Shown here: piece after piece, positions 1-10,452 of the stretch
Layout: every line of letters starts with the position of its first letter
How positions within the stretch are numbered: position 1 is the stretch's first letter
Source: Oscillospiraceae bacterium
Lineage (GTDB): Bacteria > Bacillota > Clostridia > Oscillospirales > Oscillospiraceae
Direction: 5' to 3'
Length of the DNA stretch: 43,984 nucleotides
Assembly: GCA_015067885.1 (NCBI GenBank)
Contig: SVLO01000017.1
Span: forward strand, 1-43,984
Translations under genes and position numbers: made by a program
Notes under the pieces: model-generated
Told to the model about the DNA's origin: nothing
Database searches by the model: none
What the model saw: the letters and a program-made list of their open reading frames with translations, nothing else

Positions 1-937
1 CACTGCCTGGATGCTGAACAACTTCTTGTTCATGGACGACTATCGTCAGTGGAACGCCGAGGACGGCCAGCTCTACTCCCCCTACACCAGCGACGCCTAT
101 CGCGAGGGTCTGATTGCCCTGAACCAGCTGGTGAGCGAGGATCTGCTGTCCACCTCCACCTGGACCATGACCTCCGGCACCGAGCTGGGCGCCGTGTGGA
201 CCCCCGCCGATAACGTGGCCCGTGCCGGTGTCATCTCCGGCTCCCTCGCCGCCCGCTCCACTTTGGACAGCCCCGTGGCTCTGGAGTACGTGGCTCTGCC
301 CCCCTTCAACTACGCTCCCATGAAGGCCACCTACAACGTGCCTAACGCCTACACCTTCATTACCGAGGACTGTGACGATCCCGTCCTGGCCTTTGACTTC
401 CTGATGCTGAACGCCAGCGAGGAGGCCTCCTACCGCGCCACCATCGGTGTGGAGGGCGAGAACTGGGTGTGGGCCGAGGATGACTCCCCCGCCGGCATGG
501 GCTATCTGTGCATCAACTATCCCACCGCCCCCCACCACGCCACCTGGCACACCAACAACTGCACCATGTCCCTGGACAGCCAGGAGACCAAGCGTCACAC
601 CGTTCGCGATCCCGAGGACGTCTGGACCAACACCGTGGGCGACATCTTCCGCGAGCACGAGCGTCTGTACGAGGAAGCGGCCGACGCCAACAACCCCAAG
701 GAGATCGTGGATAAGATCATCTACACTCCCGAGGAGTCTGAGGAGCTGGACGTGCGTCCCGCCGAGATGCTCATCTACATCAAGGAGGCCCGCGCCAAGT
801 TCGCCGTGGGTCAGCCCGGCTTCGATCCCAGCAACGACGCCGATTGGCAGACCTATCTGACCAACCTGGACAACATGGGTATGCAGGATTGGCTGCGCAT
901 TTCTCAGCAGGCCTACGACCGCATGAACGGCAAATAA
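1..937 (+). CDS. Extracellular solute-binding protein, C-terminal part (5' end outside window)
   Basis: The frame is open from the first bases of the window, so the true start lies upstream and only about the last 310 residues are visible. The sequence resembles the C-terminal lobe of large (500-plus residue) family 1 solute-binding lipoproteins of ABC importers, with a long acidic, aromatic-rich domain and an ending typical of such proteins (SQQAYDRMNG). By family these bind oligosaccharides or related solutes outside the membrane and pass them to a permease pair. The substrate cannot be read from this piece, and the signal peptide and any permease genes lie outside the window. A strong terminator follows directly, so this is the last gene of its operon. 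Family assignment is moderately sure; substrate unknown. Confidence 0.65.
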   Translation, partial: TAWMLNNFLFMDDYRQWNAEDGQLYSPYTSDAYREGLIALNQLVSEDLLSTSTWTMTSGTELGAVWTPADNVARAGVISGSLAARSTLDSPVALEYVALPPFNYAPMKATYNVPNAYTFITEDCDDPVLAFDFLMLNASEEASYRATIGVEGENWVWAEDDSPAGMGYLCINYPTAPHHATWHTNNCTMSLDSQETKRHTVRDPEDVWTNTVGDIFREHERLYEEAADANNPKEIVDKIIYTPEESEELDVRPAEMLIYIKEARAKFAVGQPGFDPSNDADWQTYLTNLDNMGMQDWLRISQQAYDRMNGK

Positions 938-947
938 TTCGCCTACC

Positions 948-985
948 TAAAACAGGGGCAGTCATCCGACTGCCCCTGTTTTTCT
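948..985 (+). terminator. Rho-independent terminator after the solute-binding protein gene
   Basis: A perfect inverted repeat with arms AACAGGGGCAGTC and GACTGCCCCTGTT around a 4-base loop is followed by a run of T. It begins about 12 bases after the stop codon. Confidence 0.9.
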
Positions 986-1016
986 ATGCTGACCGCCCGG
1001 AAAAACCTGTCGAGTC

Positions 1017-1045
1017 TTGACAAATGTCAACGTTCCGCTTATAAT
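1017..1045 (+). promoter_or_regulatory. Perfect-consensus sigma-A promoter
   Basis: TTGACA at 1017-1022 and TATAAT at 1040-1045 are separated by exactly 17 bases, a full match to the housekeeping consensus. The expected start of transcription is near 1052, giving a leader of about 55 bases before the zinc-ribbon protein gene. Confidence 0.9.
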
Positions 1046-1106
1046 TGTCCTTGGTTAAAACTGGAAACCCAGTTCGCCACCAAACCAACTCGAGGAGGAA
1101 ATTGTC

Positions 1107-1493
1107 ATGATTTGTAAGAAATGCGGCACCCAGCTGGCTGACGGCACCGTCTTTTGCCAGACCTGCGGCGCTCCCGTCGCCACTCCCGCTCCCGCGCCGG
1201 CTGCGGCTCCCGTTGTCGCCCCCGTGTTTGTTCAGCCCACCGCCAACACCATTCCCCCGGAAAACCGCCCCCTCAGCCCCTGGGCCTACTGGGGTCTGCA
1301 GATTCTGTACGCGGTTCCCATCGTTGGCTTCATTTTCCTGATCATCCACTCCTGCAGCGGTACCAACATCAACCGCCGCAACTTTGCCCGTTCCTACTGG
1401 TGCAGCCTGATTTTGGTTGGCGTTATCGGTTTGATCTATCTGATCGTCGCCCTGATCGCCGGCGGCGCCATCTACTCCTCTTACTACTACTAA
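1107..1493 (+). CDS. Small zinc-ribbon membrane protein
   Basis: The 128-residue product opens with a zinc ribbon made of two CxxC pairs (CKKC at 3-6 and CQTC at 17-20). An Ala/Pro-rich linker of about 30 residues follows, then two hydrophobic segments near residues 62-82 and 98-122. The protein ends in an unusual Ser-Tyr-Tyr-Tyr tail. It belongs to the loose group of zinc-ribbon membrane proteins common in Firmicutes, mostly of unknown role. The start is set by GAGGAGG about 8 bases upstream. The gene stands alone: its own consensus promoter lies upstream and a terminator follows, so it is probably well expressed. No specific function can be assigned. Confidence 0.8.
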   Translation: MICKKCGTQLADGTVFCQTCGAPVATPAPAPAAAPVVAPVFVQPTANTIPPENRPLSPWAYWGLQILYAVPIVGFIFLIIHSCSGTNINRRNFARSYWCSLILVGVIGLIYLIVALIAGGAIYSSYYY

Positions 1494-1504
1494 TGCCTAA
1501 CGTT

Positions 1505-1543
1505 AACGACCCCTCTGTCACCGGACAGAGGGGTCGTTCTTTT
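1505..1543 (+). terminator. Terminator after the zinc-ribbon gene
   Basis: Inverted repeat with arms CGACCCCTCTGTC and GACAGAGGGGTCG, loop ACCG region, followed by TTCTTTT. It starts about 12 bases after the stop codon. Confidence 0.9.
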
Positions 1544-1581
1544 CATTGTGATAATTTTGGAGCGTGCCGCCGTCGGACCCC

Positions 1582-1610
1582 GCGGGCGGCCAAAGGCCGC
1601 CCCTGCGACA
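1582..1610 (+). repeat. GC-rich palindromic interspersed repeat
   Basis: The palindrome GGGCGGCC-AAA-GGCCGCCC is followed by CTGCGACA. Close relatives occur at 15873-15900 and 16033-16060. All three are intergenic and next to the sequence type TCTATCTC/TCCTATCTC, suggesting one dispersed element family. Confidence 0.6.
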
Positions 1611-1634
1611 TTTCTGATCCCTATCTCGTATCTC

Positions 1635-1668
1635 AAAAAATCTCCCGCCGAGAGGCGGGAGATTTTTT
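1635..1668 (-). terminator. Terminator of secA
   Basis: Arms TCTCCCGCC and GGCGGGAGA with a 4-base loop are flanked by A6 on one side and T6 on the other, so it can work in both directions. It begins 2 bases beyond the secA stop. Confidence 0.9.
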
Positions 1669-1669
1669 A

Positions 1670-4423
<2,754 letters not shown>

Positions 4424-4467
4424 ATCAAAACACCTCACGGATATGGGTATCCAAAATAAATCAGTTT

Positions 4468-4496
4468 AGTATATCACATTTCCGCCCAACTGAAAA
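4468..4496 (-). promoter_or_regulatory. Probable secA promoter
   Basis: On the minus strand, TTTTCA (4491-4496) and TATACT (4468-4473) are 17 bases apart, about 45 bases upstream of the secA start. The -10 is strong and the -35 matches four of six positions. Confidence 0.6.
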
Positions 4497-4526
4497 GCAC
4501 ATTTTATAAATATTATCAGACCGATA

Positions 4527-4555
4527 TTGACAAAGTTTCCCCAATGTGGTACTGT
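4527..4555 (+). promoter_or_regulatory. Promoter of the riboswitch-symporter unit
   Basis: TTGACA at 4527-4532 and TACTGT at 4550-4555 have a 17-base spacer. Transcription would begin near 4562, just before the glycine riboswitch. Confidence 0.75.
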
Positions 4556-4572
4556 AATGCGGTAAATTGAAC

Positions 4573-4757
4573 AGGACAGATGAAACGCGCAGGACCCACG
4601 AACTGTGCGTGGATGTAACTCTGGAGAAGCTCGCTACACGAGTGCCGAAGGGGCAACGCGGTGCAAACCGCCAATCTCTCAGGCAAAAGGACAGAGATGG
4701 CAATTTGGACCATTGCCTTACTTTGTGCCGTGGAGCGTGTGTTCCGCGGTTCTTTTT
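4573..4757 (+). ncRNA. Glycine riboswitch (single aptamer) with downstream terminator
   Basis: The core aptamer spans about 4617-4695. It starts with CTCTGGAGA, contains GTGCCGAAGGGGCAA and ends with CTCTCAGGCAAAAGG and ACAGAG; the outer CTCTG and CAGAG close the P1 stem. Only one complete aptamer is present. Before it lies a short hairpin (CCACG 4596-4600 with CGTGG 4608-4612) where a tandem riboswitch would have its first aptamer, resembling the ghost aptamer of singlet glycine riboswitches. After it come a small hairpin (GGCAAT 4699-4704 with ATTGCC 4712-4717) and a terminator-like stem (CCGTGGA 4728-4734 with TCCGCGG 4743-4749, one G-U pair) followed by TTCTTTTTT. Transcriptional control of the downstream symporter by glycine is therefore likely; the sign of control is inferred. 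Confidence 0.93.
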
Positions 4758-4785
4758 TGTCCTGTAAAGGAGAGAAAGCTATCAA

Positions 4786-6327
4786 ATGGAAGAAATTCAA
4801 GCCTTGCAAGCTTCGGTCTACCAGTTGACTCAGGATGTACAGGCCCTTACGGCCACCGTTGAGCAGCTCACCGAAGCAAACAGCACTCCCCTGTTCCTGC
4901 GCCTTTGGAATGAATTTATCGCGTTCCTCACCGGCCCCCTGAATGACTTTGCCTGGGGTCCCATCATGCTGTTCCTGCTCATCGGCACCGGCGTGTATCT
5001 GACCTTCCGCACCCGCTGCCTGCAGGTGACCAAGTTCGGCTACATCATGAAGCATACCATCGGTTCCCTGTTCACTAAGAAGGAAAAGGGCGACGGTAAG
5101 AACCTGACCGCCTTCCAGGCCGTGTCCACCGCCATGGCCGGCACCGTGGGTACCGGCAACATCGCCGGCGTCACCGGCGCTCTTTTCATCGGCGGCCCCG
5201 GCGCCGTGTTCTGGATGTGGGTGTCCGCCTTCTTCGGTATGTGTACCAAGTACTGCGAGATCGCCCTGTCCATGAAGTTCCGTGAGCAGAAGAACGGCGT
5301 CAACTACGGCGGTCCCATGTACGCCATCGAAAAGGGTCTTGGCAAGCACTGGAAGTGGCTGGCCGTTGTCTTCGCCCTGCTGGGCGGCCTGACCTCCTTC
5401 GGTATCGGCAACATCGCCCAGTCCAGCGAGATCGCCGGCGCCATCAACAGCCTGTCCGGCGGCCGTATCCCCCTGCTGTGGGCCGGCATCGGCCTGGCCG
5501 TCCTGGTGGCCATCGTGGTGCTGGGCGGTGCCAAGCGCATCGGCCAGGTCACCAGCTACCTGGTCCCCTTCATGTCCGTGTTCTACCTGCTGGCCGGTAT
5601 TGCCGTCATTGTCCTGCGCATCACCGACGTGCCCGACGCCTTCGCCGCCATCTTCAAGGGCGCTTTCAGCTTTAAGGCTGCCGCCGGCGGCGCCACCGGT
5701 TACATCATCATGGTCGCCATGCGTCAGGGCTTTGCCCGCGGCGTCTTCTCCAACGAGGCCGGTATGGGTTCCGCTCCCATCGCCCACTCCGCCAGCGAGA
5801 CCAAGGAGCCTGCCGAGCAGGCCATGTGGGGCGTGTTCGAGGTGTTCTTTGACACCATCGTCATCTGCTCCATCACCGCGCTGACCGTGGTGCTGGCCAG
5901 CATGACCCCGGCCGGTCAGGCTGTGGGCATCGTGCTGGATCAGGGCGTTATGGCCGACTTCCCCTCCAAGGGCGCTGCCGCCGTCGCCGCCTTCAACTCC
6001 ATCCTGCCCGGCACTCTGGGCGGTACCATCATCCAGATCAGCCTGATCTTCTTCGCCCTGTCCACCATCCTGAGCTGGAGCTACTACGGCGAGCGCTGCT
6101 GGGGCTACCTGACCAAGGACAACAAGGCTTTCAACCTGTTCTACAAGCTCGTCTTCGTGCTGGTCTGCGTGGTGGGTGCCACCAACGCCGGCGACCTGAT
6201 GTGGAACATCTCCGATACCCTGAACGGTCTGATGGCTCTGCCCAACCTGGTGTCCCTGCTGCTGCTGTCCGGCATCGTTGCCAAGCTCACCAAGGACTAC
6301 TTCTTCTCCGGCAAACTGAAAAAGTAA
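4786..6327 (+). CDS. Sodium:alanine/glycine symporter with N-terminal leucine zipper
   Basis: This is an AgcS/AlsT-family inner-membrane symporter that imports alanine or glycine with sodium. The transporter body (from about residue 38) carries family segments such as GTVGTGNIAGV, NYGGPMYAIEKGLG and FSNEAGMGSAPI with about ten or more hydrophobic segments; total length is 513. GAAAGGAGAG-type ribosome site lies 10-15 bases before the ATG. The glycine riboswitch upstream points to glycine as a substrate. Oddly, residues 1-30 form a clean heptad pattern: Ile4/Val11/Val18/Val25 and Leu7/Leu14/Leu21/Leu28, a leucine zipper not normally part of this family. A terminator follows, so the gene is monocistronic. 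Confidence 0.93.
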   Translation: MEEIQALQASVYQLTQDVQALTATVEQLTEANSTPLFLRLWNEFIAFLTGPLNDFAWGPIMLFLLIGTGVYLTFRTRCLQVTKFGYIMKHTIGSLFTKKEKGDGKNLTAFQAVSTAMAGTVGTGNIAGVTGALFIGGPGAVFWMWVSAFFGMCTKYCEIALSMKFREQKNGVNYGGPMYAIEKGLGKHWKWLAVVFALLGGLTSFGIGNIAQSSEIAGAINSLSGGRIPLLWAGIGLAVLVAIVVLGGAKRIGQVTSYLVPFMSVFYLLAGIAVIVLRITDVPDAFAAIFKGAFSFKAAAGGATGYIIMVAMRQGFARGVFSNEAGMGSAPIAHSASETKEPAEQAMWGVFEVFFDTIVICSITALTVVLASMTPAGQAVGIVLDQGVMADFPSKGAAAVAAFNSILPGTLGGTIIQISLIFFALSTILSWSYYGERCWGYLTKDNKAFNLFYKLVFVLVCVVGATNAGDLMWNISDTLNGLMALPNLVSLLLLSGIVAKLTKDYFFSGKLKK

Positions 6328-6341
6328 TTTCTCCCCCTTCG

Positions 6342-6382
6342 AAATCGCCCGGATGCTTGCCATCCGGGCGATTTTCTGTTTT
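6342..6382 (+). terminator. Terminator after the symporter gene
   Basis: Arms AAATCGCCCGGATG (6342-6355) and CATCCGGGCGATTT (6361-6374) form a perfect 14-base-pair stem, followed by TTCTGTTTT. Confidence 0.92.
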
Positions 6383-6418
6383 AATATAGGGGAACAACTG
6401 GAAGGGAGGGCAACCGCC

Positions 6419-7786
6419 ATGCCCCAGTGGAAAAAGAACGACCTCTGCACTTTGGACATCACCGGTTATACCAGCGACGGCATGGGCGTGGCCCGGCTGG
6501 AGGGCCTTGTGGTCTTCGTCCCTCGCACCATCCGGGGGGAGCGCTGGCAAGTCCAACTGCTGAAAGTGAATAAGAATGTAGCCTGGGGCCGTGGGGTAGA
6601 GCTTTTGACCCCCTCCCCCGCCCGTATGGACTCCGATTGTCCCCACTTCGGCCCCTGCGGCGGCTGTCAGTTCCGCCACATGGACTACGCCGAGGAGCTG
6701 GACGCCAAGCGCCGGCAGGTGGAGGACGCCCTGCGCCGCATCGGCGGTGCGGAGGTGACTGTGGATGTCATCCACGGCGCCGCCGACACCTGCCGCTACC
6801 GCAACAAGGTGCAGTTCCCCGTGGCAGGGGGCGTGGGCGAGGTGCGCCTGGGCCTGTTCCGCAGCCGCAGCCACCAGGTACTGGACGTTCCCGACTGCCT
6901 GCTGCAGAGTGAGGGTGCCAACCGCCTGGGCCGCACCTTGAAAGAATGGATGGAGCAGAAGTCCATCGCCCCCTACGACGAAACCACCGGTCAGGGGCTG
7001 GTGCGTCACCTGTTTGTCCGCTCCAATCGTGCGGGCCAGCATTTGGCCTGCGTGGTGGTCAACGGCAAAAAACTGCCCGACGAGGGCGGTATGGTGGCCG
7101 CCCTGCGCTCCGCCGAGCCGGGACTTGCGGGCGTGGTGCTGAACGTCAACCGGGAGGATACCAACGTGGTGCTGGGCAGCCAATACCGCACCCTGTGGGG
7201 TGAGGATCGGCTGGAACAGACTCTGTGCGGCAAGAAATTCCGCCTGTCCGTCCCCTCCTTCTTCCAAATCAATCCCAATCAGACCGAGGTGCTGTACAGC
7301 CGCGCGGTGGACTTTGCCCAGCTGACCGGCACGGAAACCGTGCTGGACCTCTATTGCGGCATCGGCACCATCAGCCTGGCCCTGGCTGACCGGGCCGGTC
7401 GCGTCATCGGCGCGGAGATCGTGCCGGAGGCCATTGCTGACGCCAAGGAAAACGCCGCCCGCAACGGCGTGACCAACGCAGAATTTTTCTGCGGCGACGC
7501 GGGCGAGATCGCCCAAAAGCTGGCCGCCGATGGGGTGCGCCCCGACGTCATCTGCGTGGACCCGCCCCGCAAGGGCCTTGCCCCCGGGGTGACGGACGTT
7601 TTGGCGGATATGGACCCCAAGCGCATCGTCTACGTGTCCTGTGATCCGGCCACCCTGGCCCGGGACGTGAAGCGGCTGGCCCAGCGTGGCTATGGGCTTG
7701 TAAGGGCCGAGGCGGTGGACCTGTTCCCCCGGACGCATCATATAGAGAGCGTGGTACTGCTGGAACGGAGGTCAGATTTTGTATGA
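6419..7786 (+). CDS. 23S rRNA (uracil-5-)-methyltransferase, RlmD/RlmC (TrmA) family
   Basis: The enzyme transfers a methyl group from S-adenosylmethionine to C5 of a uridine in 23S rRNA. The 455-residue product has an N-terminal TRAM RNA-binding domain (about 1-65) and four iron-sulfur cysteines at 74, 80, 83 and 160 in the C-x5-C-x2-C ... C pattern of RumA. FFQIN lies at 281-285, the cofactor loop LDLYCGIGTISL at 309-320, DPPRKG at 381-386 and the catalytic cysteine at 408 in SCDPATLARD. The start at 6419 follows GGGAGGG at a good distance; the longer frame from 6353 would begin inside the terminator. Its stop overlaps the next start (ATGA). Which uridine (U1939, U747) is modified cannot be told from motifs. 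Confidence 0.93.
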   Translation: MPQWKKNDLCTLDITGYTSDGMGVARLEGLVVFVPRTIRGERWQVQLLKVNKNVAWGRGVELLTPSPARMDSDCPHFGPCGGCQFRHMDYAEELDAKRRQVEDALRRIGGAEVTVDVIHGAADTCRYRNKVQFPVAGGVGEVRLGLFRSRSHQVLDVPDCLLQSEGANRLGRTLKEWMEQKSIAPYDETTGQGLVRHLFVRSNRAGQHLACVVVNGKKLPDEGGMVAALRSAEPGLAGVVLNVNREDTNVVLGSQYRTLWGEDRLEQTLCGKKFRLSVPSFFQINPNQTEVLYSRAVDFAQLTGTETVLDLYCGIGTISLALADRAGRVIGAEIVPEAIADAKENAARNGVTNAEFFCGDAGEIAQKLAADGVRPDVICVDPPRKGLAPGVTDVLADMDPKRIVYVSCDPATLARDVKRLAQRGYGLVRAEAVDLFPRTHHIESVVLLERRSDFV

Positions 7787-8187
7787 ACTACTCCATCACC
7801 GACGACAAGAACAACCTCCCCCTTGCCGACGTCATAGCCCTGCTGAAGCAGACCTACTGGGCGGACAATCGCACCCCCGAGCAGGTCCGGCGGTCCATGG
7901 ACAACTCCCGCTGCTACGGCGTGTACTTGGCCGACTGTAAAAAGCTCGTGGGCTTTGCCCGGGTCATTTCCGATTTTGCCACCACCTATTATCTGTGCGA
8001 CGTGGTCATTGACAACGACTATCAGCACCGGGGGCTTGGCAAAGCCCTTGTGTCTTACATTGAAAATTCCCCCGAATACCAGGGTCTGCGGGGTATTTTG
8101 ATCACCCGGGACGCCCATGCTCTTTACGAAAAATTCGGCTACCGGCCCCTGGACGGAAGGGCCATGGTCAAAGGTCTGAATTGTTAA
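7783..8187 (+). CDS. GNAT-family N-acetyltransferase
   Basis: The 134-residue product has the single GNAT fold with the acetyl-CoA pyrophosphate loop HRGLGKAL near residues 85-92 and the C-terminal ALYEKFGYRPL strand-turn typical of the family. These enzymes move an acetyl group from acetyl-CoA to an amine; the acceptor here is unknown. The small size and the YLCDVVIDNDYQ strand before the loop resemble stand-alone GNATs found in many Firmicutes. The gene is translationally coupled to the methyltransferase gene through an ATGA overlap, and the next gene follows 32 bases later, so the three probably form one operon. Confidence 0.9.
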   Translation: MNYSITDDKNNLPLADVIALLKQTYWADNRTPEQVRRSMDNSRCYGVYLADCKKLVGFARVISDFATTYYLCDVVIDNDYQHRGLGKALVSYIENSPEYQGLRGILITRDAHALYEKFGYRPLDGRAMVKGLNC

Positions 8188-8219
8188 GTAAAACGCTCGC
8201 GGACAGGAGAGATTCTTCT

Positions 8220-8801
8220 ATGGACAAACCCAGGAAAAGCGGCCCGGCCATCTTTATGTACGCGGCCATCATCCTCATGCTGCTTGTGTCCGGCATCTGT
8301 TTCTTCTTTTACTACAGCGGCCGGACGACCAAGGATGCGGTGCTGTGGTCCGGTATCGTGGCCTTCATGATCGTGTACCACTTTTGGGTGCGCCTGATCG
8401 TGGGCAACCTGTCCAAACTGATCCCCATCGACCCAAACCATTGGTGGTTCAAGGAGCGTTTTTTTGAACCGCCACTGTACCGTCTGCTGCAGGTCAGGCG
8501 CTGGAAGGACAAGGCTTTGACCTACAACCCCGAACAGTTCGACCTGAAGACCCGCTCCCTGGAGCAGATCGCCCATACCATGGCCAAGTCCGAGGTGGAC
8601 CACTGGCTCAATCAACTCATCTCCCTGTCCAGCATTTTATTCTGTCTGCTGTGGGGACAATTTTGGATTTTTCTCGCCACGGCGGTGGCCGCCATGCTCT
8701 TTGACGGACAATTCATCCTCATCCAGCGCTGCAACCGCCCCAAACTCATGCGAATTTTGGCCCGCAAGCAGCGGCTTACCTCCCGCACGGCCACTGTATA
8801 A
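8220..8801 (+). CDS. CrtO-like membrane acyltransferase (glycosyl-diaponeurosporenoate acyltransferase family)
   Basis: The 193-residue product has hydrophobic segments near residues 10-32, 45-68 and 134-160, and the family signature region NHWWFKERFFEPPLYRLLQVRRWKD ends (residues about 78-100) plus the QRCNRPKLMRIL motif near the C-terminus. In staphylococci this family esterifies the glucose of a carotenoid with a fatty acid. No carotenoid gene is present in this window, so another lipid or glycolipid acceptor is likely. The start at 8220 has AGGAGAG upstream; the longer frame from 8181 would overlap the acetyltransferase gene and lacks a site. It is the last gene of a three-gene operon ending in a terminator. 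Family fairly sure, substrate unknown. Confidence 0.7.
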   Translation: MDKPRKSGPAIFMYAAIILMLLVSGICFFFYYSGRTTKDAVLWSGIVAFMIVYHFWVRLIVGNLSKLIPIDPNHWWFKERFFEPPLYRLLQVRRWKDKALTYNPEQFDLKTRSLEQIAHTMAKSEVDHWLNQLISLSSILFCLLWGQFWIFLATAVAAMLFDGQFILIQRCNRPKLMRILARKQRLTSRTATV

Positions 8802-8811
8802 TGTCCCAACC

Positions 8812-8844
8812 ACAGCCCCGATGCAGTCGGGGCTGTTTTCTTTG
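8812..8844 (+). terminator. Terminator of the methyltransferase-acetyltransferase-CrtO-like operon
   Basis: Arms ACAGCCCCGA and TCGGGGCTGT around a 5-base loop, followed by TTTCTTT, 10 bases after the stop codon. Confidence 0.9.
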
Positions 8845-8874
8845 CGGAAACCGTGTTTTTTACGCAATTCGGGG

Positions 8875-8903
8875 TTGTTAAATTTTAGAAACTGTGGTAT
8901 CCT
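8875..8903 (+). promoter_or_regulatory. Promoter of the NSS transporter gene
   Basis: TTGTTA at 8875-8880 and TATCCT at 8898-8903 with a 17-base spacer. The predicted transcript starts near 8910, downstream of the longer in-frame start at 8894, which supports translation from 8963. Confidence 0.65.
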
Positions 8904-8962
8904 TTCTAACAGTGTTGCGCGTATCCGCGCCTTCAGACCAAAGAAATGGCAGGTATTTGACT

Positions 8963-10384
8963 ATGAGTGAGAACAGAAGCAGCTTTTCCGGCCGCATCGG
9001 CTTTGTACTGGCCGCGGCAGGCAGCGCGGTGGGTCTTGGCAACCTGTGGCGTTTCCCCTATTTGGCCGCGCAGTACGGCGGCGGCATTTTTGTCCTGTGT
9101 TATATTATTTTGGCCTTGACCTTCGGCTTTGCCCTGATGACCACGGAAATCGCCATCGGCCGCAAGACCGGTCTGAGCTGTATCGGCGCGTACAAAAAGC
9201 TCAGCAGCAAGTTCTCTTTCCTGGGCTACATCGCGTGGGTGGTCCCCATCATCATCCTGCCCTACTACTCCGTCATCGGCGGCTGGGTGTGCAAGTACGT
9301 GGCCGTATACCTGACCGGTCAGCACAACGCTGCCGCCGAGGCAACCTTTTTCAAGAATTTTGCCATGAACCCCACCTCCTGGGTGGAGCCGACAGGTTGG
9401 TTCCTCCTGTTTTTGGCCCTGACCGCTGCGGCTGTTTTGCTGGGCGTGGAAAAGGGCGTGGAGCGTGTCAGCAAGATTATGATGCCCATTTTGATCGTGC
9501 TGATGGTCGCCATCAGTATCTTTGTCCTTACCCTGAAGCACGAGGTGCTGGATTCCAACGGCAATCCCACCGGCGAAGTCCGCACCGCACTCCAGGGTCT
9601 GCGTTACTACTTGGTCCCCGATCTGAGCGGTTTCACCTTCAAAACCGCAGTGAAAACAGTTTGCGCCGCCATGAGCCAGTTGTTCTACTCCATGAGCCTG
9701 GCCATGGGCATTATGATCACCTACGGCTCCTACACCAAAAAGGACACCGATTTGGTCAAGTCCGTCAACCAAATCGAGCTGTTTGACACCGGCGTGGCCC
9801 TGCTGGCCGGTCTGATGATCATCCCCTCCATGTTCGCCTTCAAGGGTGCTGAGGGTCTCGCCGCCAACGGCCCCTCCCTCATGTTCATCTCCCTGCCCGA
9901 GGTGTTTGCGCAGATGCCTTTGGGCCGCTTTGTGGGTCTTGTTTTCTTTGTTTTGGTGTTCTTCGCCGCCATTACCAGCTCCATTTCCCTGATGGAAACC
10001 ATCGTTTCCATGGTTATGGACCGCACCCGCCTGGGCCGTACCGCCGCTTGTATCATCATATTCCTGGTGTGTCTGGCGGTCGGCATCCCCTCCGCGCTGG
10101 GCTATGGTGTTTGGGACGGTGTCCGGCTGCTGGGACTTCAGTTCCTGGACTTCTTCGACTTCATCAGCAACAGTGTGATCATGCCCATCGTGGCTCTGCT
10201 GACCTGCATTTTGATCGGCTGGATCATCGGCACCAAAACCATCACCGACGAGGTCTGCCGCAACGGCGAGAAGTTTGGCCGCAAGGCGCTGTACGAGTTC
10301 ATGGTCAAGTACCTGGCCCCCATCTTCCTGGTGGTCATTCTGGTCTTCTCCGTGTTGAGCGCATTCAAAATCATCGAGGTATAA
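8963..10384 (+). CDS. Sodium-dependent neurotransmitter:sodium symporter (NSS/SNF) family transporter
   Basis: The 473-residue product is a LeuT-fold inner-membrane protein that would import an amino acid or related amine with sodium. It opens with the family hallmark GRIGFVLAAAGSAVGLGNLW followed by RFPYLA in membrane segment 1 (residues 9-34), has the FFAAITSSISLMETIVS segment of helix 8 with the sodium-binding serines, and about eleven or twelve hydrophobic helices in all. LeuT-like bacterial members have about 450-510 residues, so this is full length. The start at 8963 is taken because the segment encoded upstream is not family-like and lies before the likely transcript start; the ribosome site is weak. 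Substrate not readable. Monocistronic, or read through into the MATE gene. Confidence 0.92.
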   Translation: MSENRSSFSGRIGFVLAAAGSAVGLGNLWRFPYLAAQYGGGIFVLCYIILALTFGFALMTTEIAIGRKTGLSCIGAYKKLSSKFSFLGYIAWVVPIIILPYYSVIGGWVCKYVAVYLTGQHNAAAEATFFKNFAMNPTSWVEPTGWFLLFLALTAAAVLLGVEKGVERVSKIMMPILIVLMVAISIFVLTLKHEVLDSNGNPTGEVRTALQGLRYYLVPDLSGFTFKTAVKTVCAAMSQLFYSMSLAMGIMITYGSYTKKDTDLVKSVNQIELFDTGVALLAGLMIIPSMFAFKGAEGLAANGPSLMFISLPEVFAQMPLGRFVGLVFFVLVFFAAITSSISLMETIVSMVMDRTRLGRTAACIIIFLVCLAVGIPSALGYGVWDGVRLLGLQFLDFFDFISNSVIMPIVALLTCILIGWIIGTKTITDEVCRNGEKFGRKALYEFMVKYLAPIFLVVILVFSVLSAFKIIEV

Positions 10385-10393
10385 TATGAACGC

Positions 10394-10426
10394 AAACCCG
10401 CAGGCCGCACACCGGTCTGCGGGTTT
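10394..10426 (+). terminator. Possible weak terminator between the NSS and MATE genes
   Basis: Arms AAACCCGCAG and CTGCGGGTTT form a perfect 10-base-pair stem, but only three T follow the arm, so read-through to the MATE gene is plausible. Confidence 0.6.
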
Positions 10427-10452
10427 CACACACAGGGAAAGGCGGTTGCATT

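Noticed and set aside
4516-6462. A 648-residue minus-strand frame over the symporter gene
   Set aside because: Antisense shadow, Gly/His/Gln-rich, crossing the riboswitch and terminator; no family features.
8181-8219. N-terminal extension of the CrtO-like protein from 8181
   Set aside because: It overlaps the acetyltransferase gene and lacks a ribosome site, while 8220 has AGGAGAG upstream.
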